Of a stretch of 64,000 bases of DNA, positions 43,898 through 54,699 are shown piece by piece; the stretch's first letter is position 1, and each line of letters begins with the position of its first letter. The notes beneath the pieces are model-generated. The model did not search any database, had not been told where the DNA came from, and saw nothing but the letters and a program-made list of their open reading frames with translations. Position numbers and translations under genes: made by a program. Origin of the DNA: Tianweitania populi (lineage in GTDB: Bacteria > Pseudomonadota > Alphaproteobacteria > Rhizobiales > Rhizobiaceae); NCBI RefSeq assembly GCF_014652875.1, contig NZ_BMZQ01000001.1:806001-870000 (forward strand), read 5' to 3'.

Positions 43898-45079
43898 ATG
43901 CCGCCTTCGCTCTCTGACACCATCGTCGTCATCTCCGATTTTCGCGATGGCTGGCCGCCCGAACCGATCGGCGGCTCGGAAGAGCCAGCTAGGGAGCGCT
44001 GGCTGGATGGCCGGCGCGGCCCGCCGCCCGGCGAGAGTGCGACGCCATCACAGCGCGATGCACTCTCCGTCACCGGCGGCTACCTCGAACGACTGCCTCT
44101 CGCCGCAGTCAAGTCCGGCCTCGCGGGACGCGTCGAGATCTGGCACCACTGGCGCCCATCCTCGCCGCCGCCTTATGCGGAAGACCACCAGCTTCTTGCC
44201 CGCCGCGCCTTCCATCTCGACGGCGAGGACGCGCCGTTCCGCTCCACCGACATGCTCGGCTTCATCGCAGCCTATGGCGCGCCGAAGATCCTCTGCGTGT
44301 GGGGCCTCGGCGTGGACGAGCATATCCTCGAAGCCTGCCGAGACAGCTTCAAGATCTACAACTCGATCGACGCCCCCGCCTTCCGCATCCCCGATGAAGT
44401 CGGCCGTCACTTCGATCTCGTGCTTACCGGCGCCGAATGGCAAAGCGAGGAAGTGCGCGCGCGCTTGCCCGACATGGAGTGCCTCGTCCTCCCGATCGGC
44501 CCGGACTTTGCCGACCCGCAAACCTTCCGTCCGCTGGCGACGGAAAAGCCCCACGACGTCATCTACGTCGCAGCCGCTCAGGGCTACAAGCGCCACGACA
44601 TCCTGTTCGACGCCCTCGAACAGCGCCCAGGCACGCGAGCGCTGTGCGTTTTCGGCTATGGCGAGATGGCCGATGACCTCCGTCATCAAGCAGCCCAGCG
44701 CGGCCTTGACGTAACCTTCGTCGGACCTCCCGGGGTTCCCTTCGAAGAGGTCAACCGCCTGATGAACCAAGCCCGCATCGGCGTGGTCTGCGGCATCGAT
44801 GACGGCGCGCCCGCCATCCTCACCGAATACATGCTGGCCGGTCTGCCCGTTCTCGCCAATGCCGGCCTTCGCTGCGGTTTGCAATACATCATACCGGAAA
44901 CCGGCATGACAGCCGACCCTGATCGCTTCCATGAAGGCATCGATGCGCTGCTTGCTCGGGCCAACACCATGAACCCCCGCGAGACGGTCCTTGCGAACTG
45001 GACCTGGAATCATTCGATCCAGCATCTGGCAAAACGCATGAACGCGCGGAACAACCAAAAGCCTGCTGGGTTGCTGTGA
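43898..45079 (+). CDS. Glycosyltransferase family 1-like protein
   Basis: 393 aa, GT-B fold. The C-terminal Rossmann half has VIYVAAAQGYKRHDILFDAL, CVFGYGEMADDLRHQAAQRGLDVTFVG and GVVCGIDDGAPAILTEYMLAGLPVLANAGL, where the Glu of LTEYM is the expected donor-binding residue. The N-terminal half contains HHWRPSSPPPYAED. Donor and acceptor are unknown and no polysaccharide genes adjoin it. Confidence 0.75.
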   Translation: MPPSLSDTIVVISDFRDGWPPEPIGGSEEPARERWLDGRRGPPPGESATPSQRDALSVTGGYLERLPLAAVKSGLAGRVEIWHHWRPSSPPPYAEDHQLLARRAFHLDGEDAPFRSTDMLGFIAAYGAPKILCVWGLGVDEHILEACRDSFKIYNSIDAPAFRIPDEVGRHFDLVLTGAEWQSEEVRARLPDMECLVLPIGPDFADPQTFRPLATEKPHDVIYVAAAQGYKRHDILFDALEQRPGTRALCVFGYGEMADDLRHQAAQRGLDVTFVGPPGVPFEEVNRLMNQARIGVVCGIDDGAPAILTEYMLAGLPVLANAGLRCGLQYIIPETGMTADPDRFHEGIDALLARANTMNPRETVLANWTWNHSIQHLAKRMNARNNQKPAGLL

Positions 45080-45122
45080 GGGTGGGCACGACGTGCCCGA
45101 AACAAGGAAGGAGACCAACATC

Positions 45123-45419
45123 ATGGCTGGAACCCCTTACTCCCCAGGCAGCGCTCCCAACGGCCTCAGCGAAGCCAACAGCGAAGGTGCGGGCGTGAAC
45201 CTGCAGTCGCATGCGCAGGACGCCAAGCAGTCATCGCCTCTGAAGTCGCGCGATACAGAGCGCGGCGAAGGCAATGATCGCTCTTCCGTCGAAAAGGACG
45301 CGCGCGGCCAGTTCGTGCAGTCCGAACACGGCCGCGAAAACAACGGCGTCACCAGCGCCAGCCCGCGTGTCACGACCGGCACGGATGACGCGACCTTCGA
45401 GAACGATCCAGGCGATTAA
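45123..45419 (+). CDS. Small hydrophilic hypothetical protein
   Basis: 98 aa, rich in Ser, Asn, Asp, Gln and Lys, with no hydrophobic segment and no Cys or Trp; likely disordered. GGAAGGAGA stands about 8 bases before the ATG at 45123. Similar short, charged proteins in rhizobia are stress-related in some cases, but I do not recognise a family here. Confidence 0.65.
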   Translation: MAGTPYSPGSAPNGLSEANSEGAGVNLQSHAQDAKQSSPLKSRDTERGEGNDRSSVEKDARGQFVQSEHGRENNGVTSASPRVTTGTDDATFENDPGD

Positions 45420-45422
45420 ACC

Positions 45423-46418
45423 CTATTCGTCCGGACTGTCCAACTGCTGGAGATCGGTCTCGCCGGTACACATGGCGGCGATTTCCTGCAGTCGGGTCTG
45501 CTGACTGCCGTCGCCCGAATTGCGATCAAGACCAGCAATACCACCCGGAAGCTCTGCCACGCCTTCCATCACGCAGCCGCAATAGCTGCTGCAAAAAGCC
45601 TGATCGCGCACCTCGATGCACTGAGCCTGACAGGCCCTGCTGAACCCGACACGCGGATCAGGAGCAGGCGGCGGAGCGAGCTGGGCCGCTATCCAGACCA
45701 GCGAAATCAGCACCGGCTGATGGATCAGGTAGAAAGCCAGACTGTGCCGTCCGCCAGCTTCCAGGACGCGCAACGGGCGGGGAGGTGACCACGAGCGCAT
45801 GCGCTCGAAGATGCCGAACCGTTGCGCCAGTTTCGCGGCGGCCATCCCCAGCAGCACAGCGCCGAACCAAGGGAACAGCGGCACGTAGTCGTTCGAATGC
45901 GGGTTCACCGACGACAAACCAACCCACCATAGCCAGGGTGTGTCGAGCACCTCGGAGCGCAGGAAGAACGGCGCGGCGATCACCAAAGCTGCGAGCGCCG
46001 CAAGTACCAGTGCAGGCACGCGCAGCAGCAATACGCCAAGCAGGCTTGCCAGCGCGATCTGATGCAGGATGCCAAAGAAGATAAAGCCGCCAGGAACGGC
46101 CAGCCAGGTCACGAGCGAGATCGCAGCCGCTGCCAAGGCAACTTGGGCAAGCCGGATCAGAAACGGCCGCCACCGCACGCCGCGCGCATGCGCCAGCACA
46201 AGGCTGACCCCGACCAGAAACAGGAAGCTCGACGCGATGCAGCGCGCAAAGATCTTCCAGCCGCCAAACGCCGTCAGGCCTGGCTCGACATAGCCGAAGA
46301 ACTCCAGATCCCATGTGAAATGGTAGATTGCCATCGCAACCAGCGCGAGGCCGCGCGCCACATCGATGGCGCGGATGCGATTGGAAGCGGGGCGGGCGGT
46401 GGTCAAATCATGCGTCAT
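45423..46418 (-). CDS. DUF1624 (heparan-alpha-glucosaminide acetyltransferase-like) membrane protein with Cys-rich tail
   Basis: 331 aa from the ATG at 46418 (a TTG at 46439 is possible). The start NRIRAIDVARGLALVAMAIYHFTWDLEFFGY is the DUF1624 motif with the conserved Asp and His. About seven to eight membrane helices follow, ending at LISLVWIAAQLAP. The last 80 residues are unusual: six Cys in CQAQCIEVRDQAFCSSYCGC within about 25 residues. The family acetylates sugars across membranes in some members; substrate here unknown. Confidence 0.82.
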   Translation of the reverse strand: MTHDLTTARPASNRIRAIDVARGLALVAMAIYHFTWDLEFFGYVEPGLTAFGGWKIFARCIASSFLFLVGVSLVLAHARGVRWRPFLIRLAQVALAAAAISLVTWLAVPGGFIFFGILHQIALASLLGVLLLRVPALVLAALAALVIAAPFFLRSEVLDTPWLWWVGLSSVNPHSNDYVPLFPWFGAVLLGMAAAKLAQRFGIFERMRSWSPPRPLRVLEAGGRHSLAFYLIHQPVLISLVWIAAQLAPPPAPDPRVGFSRACQAQCIEVRDQAFCSSYCGCVMEGVAELPGGIAGLDRNSGDGSQQTRLQEIAAMCTGETDLQQLDSPDE

Positions 46419-46557
46419 GATCAGCCAGTTCTGCCGCAACCGTCATCGAGAAGATAGCGCCAAAGCACCGGATCCGCCTGATCGAGAACTTTCATCAGGC
46501 GAGCGAAACGTTTTTCTCCTAAGCACGTTCTGGCGAGCCAGAGGATTGCTTACCTTC

Positions 46558-48333
46558 ATGACATTTCCGCAAATCTGTTCCTTTGCCGTCATCGCTTTGA
46601 TGATGGTCGCCTTCATCTGGGGTCGCTTCCGCTATGATCTCATTGCAGCCATTGCCCTTCTTGCTTCCATTGCCCTCGGCATCGTGGCGCCAGACAAAGC
46701 CTTCAGCGGTTTCAGCGACGATATCGTCATCATCGTAGGTAGCGCACTTTTAGTGAGTGCCGGCGTCGCTCGATCCGGCATCATGGAGCTCCTGATCCAG
46801 CGCTATTTTCCGAAGGTCACGAGCGTCCGAATTCAGCTCATTGTTCTCGTAGTGATCGTTACGCTGCTTTCGGCCTTCGTGAAGAATATCGGCGCTCTCG
46901 CGATCATGATCCCGATCGCTTTCCAGTTCGCCAAGCGCAGCAACGTATCGCCATCGGTGTTCCTGATGCCGATGGCCTTCGGTTCCTTGCTCGGCGGGTT
47001 GATGACCCAGATCGGCACCTCGCCGAACATCATCGTGTCGCGGCTGAGGGAAGAAATTACCGGTACGGCCTTCACGATGTTCGACTTCACGCCGGTGGGC
47101 GGCGCGCTCGCAGTTGTCGGGGTCATCTTCCTGGCCTTTGGCTACCGTCTGCTGCCTCAGCGAACCCGTGAGACCGCCACGCTTGATGAAGCGATCGACA
47201 TCAAGAATTATGTGTCGGAAGCGCGGATTACCGCGAGATCGGCTCTGCTCGGCAAGACCATTGCTGACCTCTTGAGTGCTGCTGCCGGCGGAGCGACGGT
47301 TACCTCCGTGCTTCGCGCCAAGGGCACGCGCGTCACACCATTGCCCGACGTCGTGTTGCGCGATGGTGATATCGTTGTGCTGGAGGGTGATCCGGAAGCG
47401 CTCGACCGCTTGGTGGCTCAGGAGGGACTGTCGGTCACCGGCGACCGCGACGTGAAAGGCGCACGGCCCGCGTCCGAAATTGCCGCGATCGAAGCGGTGA
47501 TCGGGGAAAACTCGCCGCTGATCGGGTGGTCTGCCAAGCAACTGTCGCTGTTTGATCGCTACAACACCAATCTGCTTGCCGTCAGCCGAAAGGGGAGCCG
47601 CATCACGGAGCGGCTGAACGAGGTGAAGTTCCGCATTGGCGATGTTATCGTGCTGCAAGGCGAACGGGATGCGTTGCCCGGCGTGTTGCGCGAGTTCGGC
47701 TGCCTTCCTCTGGCAGAGCGCTCGATCCTGCTGGGAAGCGTGCGGCGCGGGCTGGTGCCGCTGGCGATCCTGCTGGTGGCCATGGGTGCGACCGCGACAG
47801 GCACGGTTCCGGTTGCAGTCGCCTTCTTCGCTGCGGCGGTGGGCATGGTGTTGTTCAAGGTCGTGCCCACGCGCGAAGTCTATGGCGCGATGGACGGTCC
47901 AATCCTCGTGATGCTGGCGGCCTTGATCCCCGTGTCGGAGTCACTGCGTGAAACCGGCGCAACCGAGCTGATCGCCAGCGGCTTGGTTGTGATTGGCCAC
48001 ATGCTTCCGGCTTATGGTGCCTTGGCGCTGGTGATCCTTGCCGCCATGGCGGTGACGCCCTTCCTCAACAACGCCGCAACGGTACTGGTCATGGCGCCTA
48101 TTGCCGCGAGCTATGCAAGCGGCCTCGGCTTCAAGCCTGACGCCTTCCTGATGGCAGTTGCGATCGGTGCGGGTTGTGATTTCCTGACGCCGATCGGTCA
48201 CCAGTGCAACACGCTGGTGATGGGTCCCGGCGGCTACAGATTCAGCGATTATCCGCGCTTGGGCTTGCCGCTGTCGATCATCGTCGTGCTGGTCGCGGTG
48301 CCCATGCTCATGCTGATTTGGCCGCTCAATTAA
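46558..48333 (+). CDS. SLC13/DASS-type permease with two TrkA-C domains
   Basis: 591 aa. Membrane helices at residues 1-155, then two TrkA-C-like cytoplasmic domains (LLGKTIADLLSAAAGGATVTSVLRAKG near residue 230, GWSAKQLSLFDRYNTNLLAVSRKG near residue 322), then helices to the end. The inner repeats show SAFVKNIGALAIMIPIA and GLMTQIGTSPNIIVSR, matched by PFLNNAATVLVMAPIA and TPIGHQCNTLVMGPGGY. The SNT-like motifs suit Na+/anion transport such as sulfate or dicarboxylate. Start MTFPQICSFAVIAL at 46558. Confidence 0.88.
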   Translation: MTFPQICSFAVIALMMVAFIWGRFRYDLIAAIALLASIALGIVAPDKAFSGFSDDIVIIVGSALLVSAGVARSGIMELLIQRYFPKVTSVRIQLIVLVVIVTLLSAFVKNIGALAIMIPIAFQFAKRSNVSPSVFLMPMAFGSLLGGLMTQIGTSPNIIVSRLREEITGTAFTMFDFTPVGGALAVVGVIFLAFGYRLLPQRTRETATLDEAIDIKNYVSEARITARSALLGKTIADLLSAAAGGATVTSVLRAKGTRVTPLPDVVLRDGDIVVLEGDPEALDRLVAQEGLSVTGDRDVKGARPASEIAAIEAVIGENSPLIGWSAKQLSLFDRYNTNLLAVSRKGSRITERLNEVKFRIGDVIVLQGERDALPGVLREFGCLPLAERSILLGSVRRGLVPLAILLVAMGATATGTVPVAVAFFAAAVGMVLFKVVPTREVYGAMDGPILVMLAALIPVSESLRETGATELIASGLVVIGHMLPAYGALALVILAAMAVTPFLNNAATVLVMAPIAASYASGLGFKPDAFLMAVAIGAGCDFLTPIGHQCNTLVMGPGGYRFSDYPRLGLPLSIIVVLVAVPMLMLIWPLN

Positions 48334-48355
48334 TACGCAAACAACAACATTCCGG

Positions 48356-49888
<1,533 letters not shown>

Positions 49889-49901
49889 TCCGGCTCTCTC
49901 C

Positions 49902-49939
49902 CTAACTGTCAGCCAAACATTTGTTCGGCTGACAGTTAG
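49902..49939. promoter_or_regulatory. Long inverted repeat in the pccB leader
   Basis: CTAACTGTCAGCC (49902-49914) and GGCTGACAGTTAG (49927-49939) are perfect 13-bp arms; AACA/TGTT extend the pairing inward. The repeat ends 14 bp before the pccB ATG and directly abuts GGGAGAGAG. It could be an operator, or an mRNA hairpin acting as terminator of the upstream gloA-like gene or hiding the ribosome-binding site. Confidence 0.6.
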
Positions 49940-49984
49940 CCATGTCCAATGGCGAGATCAACCGGAAGAAAAGCGGTGATCGGC

Positions 49985-50425
49985 CTACCAGGTGCCGGTG
50001 TTTTCCATGGATGCCCAAGGCTCTGCTTTCTCGAGCGCTGGGCCCTTCTGCAGAAGCTCGATAGAAATCCCATCCGGCGACTTGATAAAGGCCATGTTGC
50101 CGTCGCGGGGCGGGCGGTTGATGGTGATACCGCTATCCATCAGGCGCTGACAGGTCGCGTAGATGTCGTCGACTTCATAAGCGAGGTGACCGAAGTTGCG
50201 GCCGCCGGCATAATCTTCGGCATCCCAGTTATAGGTGAGTTCCAGCAGCGGCGCCTTTTCCGTGATGCCGCGGTGCTCGTCTTCGGGTGCTGCGAGAAAG
50301 ATCAACGTGAAGCGACCCTGCTGGTTCTCCATGCGTCGGACTTCCACCAGCCCGAACTTCTTCACGAAGAAATCGAGCGACGCGTCGATGTCGCGGATGC
50401 GGATCATGGTGTGGAGGTAACGCAT
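49985..50425 (-). CDS. gloA: Glyoxalase I (lactoylglutathione lyase) family protein
   Basis: 146 aa. [31 protein letters not shown] opens with the first metal His, followed by LLELTYNW (Glu), [11 protein letters not shown] (His) and ISIELLQKG (Glu), the full HEHE set expected for glyoxalase I. ATG 50425 is the family start; an upstream extension is not supported. It is divergent from the cold-shock gene. Confidence 0.87.
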   Translation of the reverse strand: MRYLHTMIRIRDIDASLDFFVKKFGLVEVRRMENQQGRFTLIFLAAPEDEHRGITEKAPLLELTYNWDAEDYAGGRNFGHLAYEVDDIYATCQRLMDSGITINRPPRDGNMAFIKSPDGISIELLQKGPALEKAEPWASMENTGTW

Positions 50426-50647
50426 GGAATCATCCCGGTTGTTTGGAGGAGAGGGTGATATGGCGCGTCCCTCCCGCCATGCAAGGCGGGCTTGTGAATC
50501 CAAGTGTTGTTCATAGTACACAGCTGCTCATTGCAGCTTGTAAGCAAGTGTTAAAAAGTCGTGTGCGGGTCTTGCGCAAGCAGGAGTCACCGATGCTATC
50601 TTGCCCTCGGAATCAGTGATTTGGTGTTGCGAAGGGGCTCGCGAATA

Positions 50648-51250
50648 ATGGGGCAAAAGGCCATATCCGACCGGCATGAAGCCGGCATGGCTGACGCCGA
50701 CAGCGGGGCACCGATCGACACCATCGAAAGCACGGACGTGCTTGAAGTCGCTGGTTCGATCAAGTGGTTCGACGTCGCGAAGGGCTTCGGCTTCATTCTG
50801 CCGGATGTTCCCGGTTTGGGCGATATCCTGCTGCATGTGACCTGTCTGCGGCGCGACGGTTTTCAGACCGCGCTTGAAGGCGCACGCGTTGTTTGCCTCG
50901 TCAAGCAGGGCGAGCGCGGGCTGCAGGCCTTCAAGGTTCTTTCCATCGACCTTTCAACCGCCGTCCATCCGTCCGAGCAGCCGGCGCAGCGCACCCACAA
51001 CGTGGTTGCCGCCGAAAGCGGGATCGAGCGCGCGCTGGTCAAGTGGTTCAACCGCACCAAGGGCTTCGGATTCCTGACCCGCGGTGAGGGCACGGAAGAC
51101 ATATTCGTCCACATGGAAACCCTGCGGCGCTACGGGCTGACCGAGCTTCGCCCAGGGCAGGTGGTGCTGGTGCGCTTCGGCCGCAGCGGCAAGGGCCTTA
51201 TGGCCGCCGAAATTCATCCGGATGTGGGAACTTTGCCGGTCGCGCACTAG
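50648..51250 (+). CDS. Double cold-shock-domain protein
   Basis: 200 aa with two CSDs joined by a linker. The first has [33 protein letters not shown] near residue 34, the second [36 protein letters not shown] near residue 131, each with RNP1-like KGFGF. Tandem-CSD proteins are usual in Rhizobiales and bind single-stranded nucleic acid. ATG 50648 is chosen; 50687 is an alternative start. Confidence 0.9.
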   Translation: MGQKAISDRHEAGMADADSGAPIDTIESTDVLEVAGSIKWFDVAKGFGFILPDVPGLGDILLHVTCLRRDGFQTALEGARVVCLVKQGERGLQAFKVLSIDLSTAVHPSEQPAQRTHNVVAAESGIERALVKWFNRTKGFGFLTRGEGTEDIFVHMETLRRYGLTELRPGQVVLVRFGRSGKGLMAAEIHPDVGTLPVAH

Positions 51251-51282
51251 ATAATCGCCGGACGAACCCAGCGAGGTCTTGC

Positions 51283-51786
51283 GTGAGCTTTCCGACATCC
51301 ACTTTCCGCGCCATCGGTCTGGCGCTTGCCCTGACCGGCGCAAGTGCAGCCTTCACCAATGTTGCATTGGCGCGCGACTCCAAAGCGATGATGCTGCCGG
51401 TCGACGGTACGCCTTTGGTGGCGAATACCGCTTCCGGCAAGCAGGTGTTCTCGATCGAAGTTGCCGATGATGGCACGGAGCGCGAGCGTGGCTTGATGTT
51501 CCGAAAGGACATGCCGGATGATCGCGGCATGCTGTTCGTGTTCGAGGCCAGCCGACCCGTCGGCTTCTGGATGAAGAACACGCCGATGCCGCTCGACATG
51601 GTGTTCATCCGAGCCGATGGCACGATCGCGTCGATCCAGCAGGCAGAGCCATTCTCTGAAGCAGTGGTCTCTACGCCGGCGCCCATCCGCTTCGTGCTTG
51701 AGCTGAAAGCTGGCACAGCGGCAAGGCGCGGGCTGAAGGAAGGCGACCGCTTGAGCCATCCGGTGATCGATGCGGTTTCGCGCTAA
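51283..51786 (+). CDS. DUF192 family secreted protein
   Basis: 167 aa with a signal peptide (TFRAIGLALALTGASAAFTNVALA). The domain FSIEVADDGTERERGLMFRKDMPDDRGMLFVF followed by VGFWMKNTPMPLDMVFIRADGTI is the DUF192 signature. It starts with GTG at 51283, with GAGG 7 bp upstream. It is 32 bp after the cold-shock gene and is followed closely by a hydrolase gene. Periplasmic, function unknown. Confidence 0.88.
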   Translation: MSFPTSTFRAIGLALALTGASAAFTNVALARDSKAMMLPVDGTPLVANTASGKQVFSIEVADDGTERERGLMFRKDMPDDRGMLFVFEASRPVGFWMKNTPMPLDMVFIRADGTIASIQQAEPFSEAVVSTPAPIRFVLELKAGTAARRGLKEGDRLSHPVIDAVSR

Positions 51787-51805
51787 AACTGAGCTTACAT
51801 CTGAC

Positions 51806-52564
51806 ATGACCCAGACCTTCTTTCACGACGGCTTCGATCTATCCTTCATCGACGAGGGCGAAGGCGAACCCGTTTTGCTGCTGCATGGCTTCGCATCGAG
51901 CATGGCCTTGAATTGGATCAATACGGGTTGGGTGAAGACGCTGAGCAGTGCAGGTTATCGCGTGCTGGCCTTCGATCATCGCGGTCACGGCGCGTCCACC
52001 AAGAGCTACGACGTCGATGCCTACCATCCGAATGGGATGGCGTCGGATGCCGTGGCGCTGTTGGATCACTTCGGTCTCGAGCGCGCGCATGTGATGGGCT
52101 ACTCAATGGGCGCCCGCGTGTCGGCCTTCATGGCGCTGCAAGCGCCGGACAGGGTCGCGACGCTCGTGTTTGGCGGCCTCGGCGCTGGCATGGTGGACGG
52201 CGTGGGCGATTGGGACCCGATCGCCGAAGCGTTGGCAGCGGATGATCCGGCCACCATCACCCATCCGCGCGGCAAGATGTTCCGCGCTTTTGCCGATCAA
52301 ACCCGCAGCGACCGCAAGGCGCTCGCCGTTTGCATCGCGCAGTCCCGCGCCGAACTCAGCCAGGCCGACATGGCGCGGATCGAGCAGCCGACGCTGGTTG
52401 CCGTCGGCACCAAGGACGACATCGGCGGGTCACCCGAGCGACTGGCAGCCATGCTGCCGCATGGCGAAGCCTTTGCGATCGAGGGCCGCGACCACATGCT
52501 TTCGGTGGGCGACCGCACCTTCAAGGCCCGGGTTCTGGATTTCCTCCAGGCCAACCCGCTTTAA
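51806..52564 (+). CDS. Alpha/beta hydrolase
   Basis: 252 aa. LLLHGFASSMALNWIN (oxyanion region), FDHRGHGASTKS, the nucleophile elbow VMGYSMGARVSAF near residue 95, and the late His in IEGRDHMLSVGDRTF near residue 234 are in order. MTQTFFHDGFDLSFIDEGEG at 51806 is the start, 19 bp after the DUF192 gene, so the two may share a transcript. Substrate unknown. Confidence 0.87.
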   Translation: MTQTFFHDGFDLSFIDEGEGEPVLLLHGFASSMALNWINTGWVKTLSSAGYRVLAFDHRGHGASTKSYDVDAYHPNGMASDAVALLDHFGLERAHVMGYSMGARVSAFMALQAPDRVATLVFGGLGAGMVDGVGDWDPIAEALAADDPATITHPRGKMFRAFADQTRSDRKALAVCIAQSRAELSQADMARIEQPTLVAVGTKDDIGGSPERLAAMLPHGEAFAIEGRDHMLSVGDRTFKARVLDFLQANPL

Positions 52565-52570
52565 CGCGCC

Positions 52571-53371
52571 CTAGCGGCCGGTGAACACTGGCTTGCGCTT
52601 TTCGCGAAAAGCCCGTCGCCCTTCCGCATAGTCTTCGCTGATGAAGGTCATGTCGCCGAGGCGCTCTGCTTCGCGCATCATGAGGGGATCATCGGACAGG
52701 ATCGCGTTGATCGCCTGCTTCGTCGCACGATTCGTCAAAGGAGCATTGGCGGCGATGGTGGCCGCTAGCGTTTCTACCCGTGCATCAAGTGCGTCATCCT
52801 CAACGACTTCCAGCAGCAACCCGGCATCCAGCGCACGCGCTGCGGAAATCTGCTGCCCGGAGTAAACGAGATAGCGTGCCAGCTGCGGCCCCGCCGCCCA
52901 CACGATATGGCGAATGCCCTCGGCTGGATAGGCGAGGCCAAGCTTGGCTGCCGGAATGGAAAAGCGCGCATCCGGCGCAGCCAGCCGAAGATCGCAGGAG
53001 ATTGCGAGACCGAAGCCGCCACCGAGGCATGCACCACGGATGGCGGCCAATGTCGGAACCCGCACGTTGCGGAGAGCAGCGAAAGCCTTGGCGTTCAGAG
53101 CCTCATAGCTGCGCGCGGTGTCCGCATCGCGCCGCACCGTCTCGAACTCGGCGATGTCGGCGCCGGCGGAGAAGTCAGAGCCTCCGCTGCGGACAATCAG
53201 AACCCTGGCCTCCGGAAGTGCGTCGACCTGCTCCACCGCATCGATCAGCGCTGCCCACATTGCGGCGGTGAGCGCGTTCTTCCTGGCCGGCCGATCGATA
53301 ATGATCGTTGCCACGCCATTTACCACGCTGAGCGAGATCGCCTGCGTTCCACCCTCGGCTTGATCGTCCAT
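52571..53371 (-). CDS. Enoyl-CoA hydratase/isomerase family protein
   Basis: 266 aa crotonase. SGGSDFSAGADIAEFE near residue 66 and AIRGACLGGGFGLAISCDLRLAA near residue 111 form the CoA-binding oxyanion hole, and DARFSIPAAKLGLAYPAEG follows. The usual two catalytic Glu are not both plain (GGFG in place of GGG-CE), so the exact reaction (hydratase, isomerase or other) is open. It is convergent with the hydrolase gene. Confidence 0.87.
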   Translation of the reverse strand: MDDQAEGGTQAISLSVVNGVATIIIDRPARKNALTAAMWAALIDAVEQVDALPEARVLIVRSGGSDFSAGADIAEFETVRRDADTARSYEALNAKAFAALRNVRVPTLAAIRGACLGGGFGLAISCDLRLAAPDARFSIPAAKLGLAYPAEGIRHIVWAAGPQLARYLVYSGQQISAARALDAGLLLEVVEDDALDARVETLAATIAANAPLTNRATKQAINAILSDDPLMMREAERLGDMTFISEDYAEGRRAFREKRKPVFTGR

Positions 53372-53500
53372 TCATCAGTTCCAATTGAAGCTGTGTCGCC
53401 GAAAATTCATTTCAGTTGCGCAGGCTTTTGACATAGGTTCCGGCACCAACCAAGCTGCAGCCGCACTGGCTCGCAGATCAGGGACTTGGAGTGTAAGTTC

Positions 53501-54349
53501 ATGAATATCCGCAGCGCGATCCGCCCAAGCGTCGTTGCTCCCGTTGATCCGATCTGGAACGCCGTCTGCGAAGAAGCAGCCGATGCGGTCGAACGCGATC
53601 CGCTGCTGGCTGCTTTCCTGTTCGCGACCATCTTGAACCAGCCTTCCCTAGAGGAAGCGGTGATCCACCGGGTTGCCGAACTGCTGCATCATCAGGATCT
53701 CGGCGCCGACCTCATCCGGCAGACCTTCATCCAGATGAACCGGGAAAATCCCGAGTGGAGCGAGATCGTCCGCATCGACATACAGGCCTATTACGATCGT
53801 GATCCCGCCTGCGACCGCTTCCTGATGCCGGTGCTTTATTTCAAGGGTTTCCACGCGCTGCAAACGCATCGCCTGGCGCATTGGCTCTGGACGCAAGGCC
53901 GCAAGGACTTCGCGCTCTACCTGCAAAGCCGCTCATCTGCCGTGTTCTCGACCGACATCCACCCGGCTGCCCGGCTGGGTCGCGGCATCTTCCTCGACCA
54001 TGCGACAGCGCTTGTTGTCGGCGAAACGGCGCTGATCGAGGACAATGTCTCGCTGCTTCACGGCGTCACCCTTGGCGGCACCGGCAAGGCCGGCGGCGAC
54101 CGCCATCCGAAGATCCGCTACGGTGTGTTGATTGGCGCCGGCGCGAAGATTCTCGGCAATATCGAAATCGGCCATTGCTCGAAGATCGCTGCGGGCTCGG
54201 TGGTTCTCCAGTCTGTGCCGAACAACAAGACGGTTGCCGGCGTGCCAGCGCGGATCGTCGGTGAGGCGGGCTGCGCCCAGCCGGCGCGTGCCATGGATCA
54301 GGCGCTGCCTTCGGTCTCGATGGACCACGTCCAGTCATTCGACATCTGA
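53501..54349 (+). CDS. cysE: Serine O-acetyltransferase
   Basis: 282 aa. It makes O-acetylserine for cysteine synthesis. The N-terminal helical domain (VDPIWNAVCEEAADAVERDPLLAAFLFATILNQPSLEEAVIHRVAELL) precedes the left-handed beta-helix of hexapeptide repeats: DIHPAARLGRGIFLDHATALVVGETALIEDNVSLLHGVTLGG and GVLIGAGAKILGNIEIG. The His-Asp pair DRHPKIRYG is typical. ATG 53501 has GGAG 10 bases upstream. Confidence 0.95.
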   Translation: MNIRSAIRPSVVAPVDPIWNAVCEEAADAVERDPLLAAFLFATILNQPSLEEAVIHRVAELLHHQDLGADLIRQTFIQMNRENPEWSEIVRIDIQAYYDRDPACDRFLMPVLYFKGFHALQTHRLAHWLWTQGRKDFALYLQSRSSAVFSTDIHPAARLGRGIFLDHATALVVGETALIEDNVSLLHGVTLGGTGKAGGDRHPKIRYGVLIGAGAKILGNIEIGHCSKIAAGSVVLQSVPNNKTVAGVPARIVGEAGCAQPARAMDQALPSVSMDHVQSFDI

Positions 54350-54443
54350 CGACGTATCGTCACTGCCCTATATGGGTTTACGCGCTTCCGGCCCCGTGTC
54401 AGAAGCGCGTTCCTTATTTTTGAAGCCTCAGGAGTATCCGCAA

Positions 54444-54650
54444 ATGAAACCCGACGAGATCAAGAAGCTCGACGCTTATTTCAAGCGGGTCTTCCAGAAC
54501 CCTGGCCTTCAGGTGAAGGCCCGCCCGCGCAAGGACGATTCGGCCGAAGTCTATATGGGCGACGAGTTCCTCGGCATCGTCTTCAAGGACGACGAAGAGG
54601 GCGAACTGTCCTACAACTTCTCCATGGCGATCCTCGACATTGACCTGTGA
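54444..54650 (+). CDS. DUF3126 family small protein
   Basis: 68 aa, the normal length. MKPDEIKKLDAYFKRVFQNPGLQVKARPRKDDSAEVYMGDEFLGIVFKDDEEGELSYNFSMAILDIDL-type sequence is the whole DUF3126 domain. AGGAG lies before the ATG at 54444; the longer in-frame reading upstream lies in cysE and its trailer. It often follows cysE in Rhizobiales. Function unknown. Confidence 0.9.
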   Translation: MKPDEIKKLDAYFKRVFQNPGLQVKARPRKDDSAEVYMGDEFLGIVFKDDEEGELSYNFSMAILDIDL

Positions 54651-54699
54651 TCTCAGCCTTTCGAGCTGAGGGCTAACCCCCGTGAGAGCTGACCTCGTG

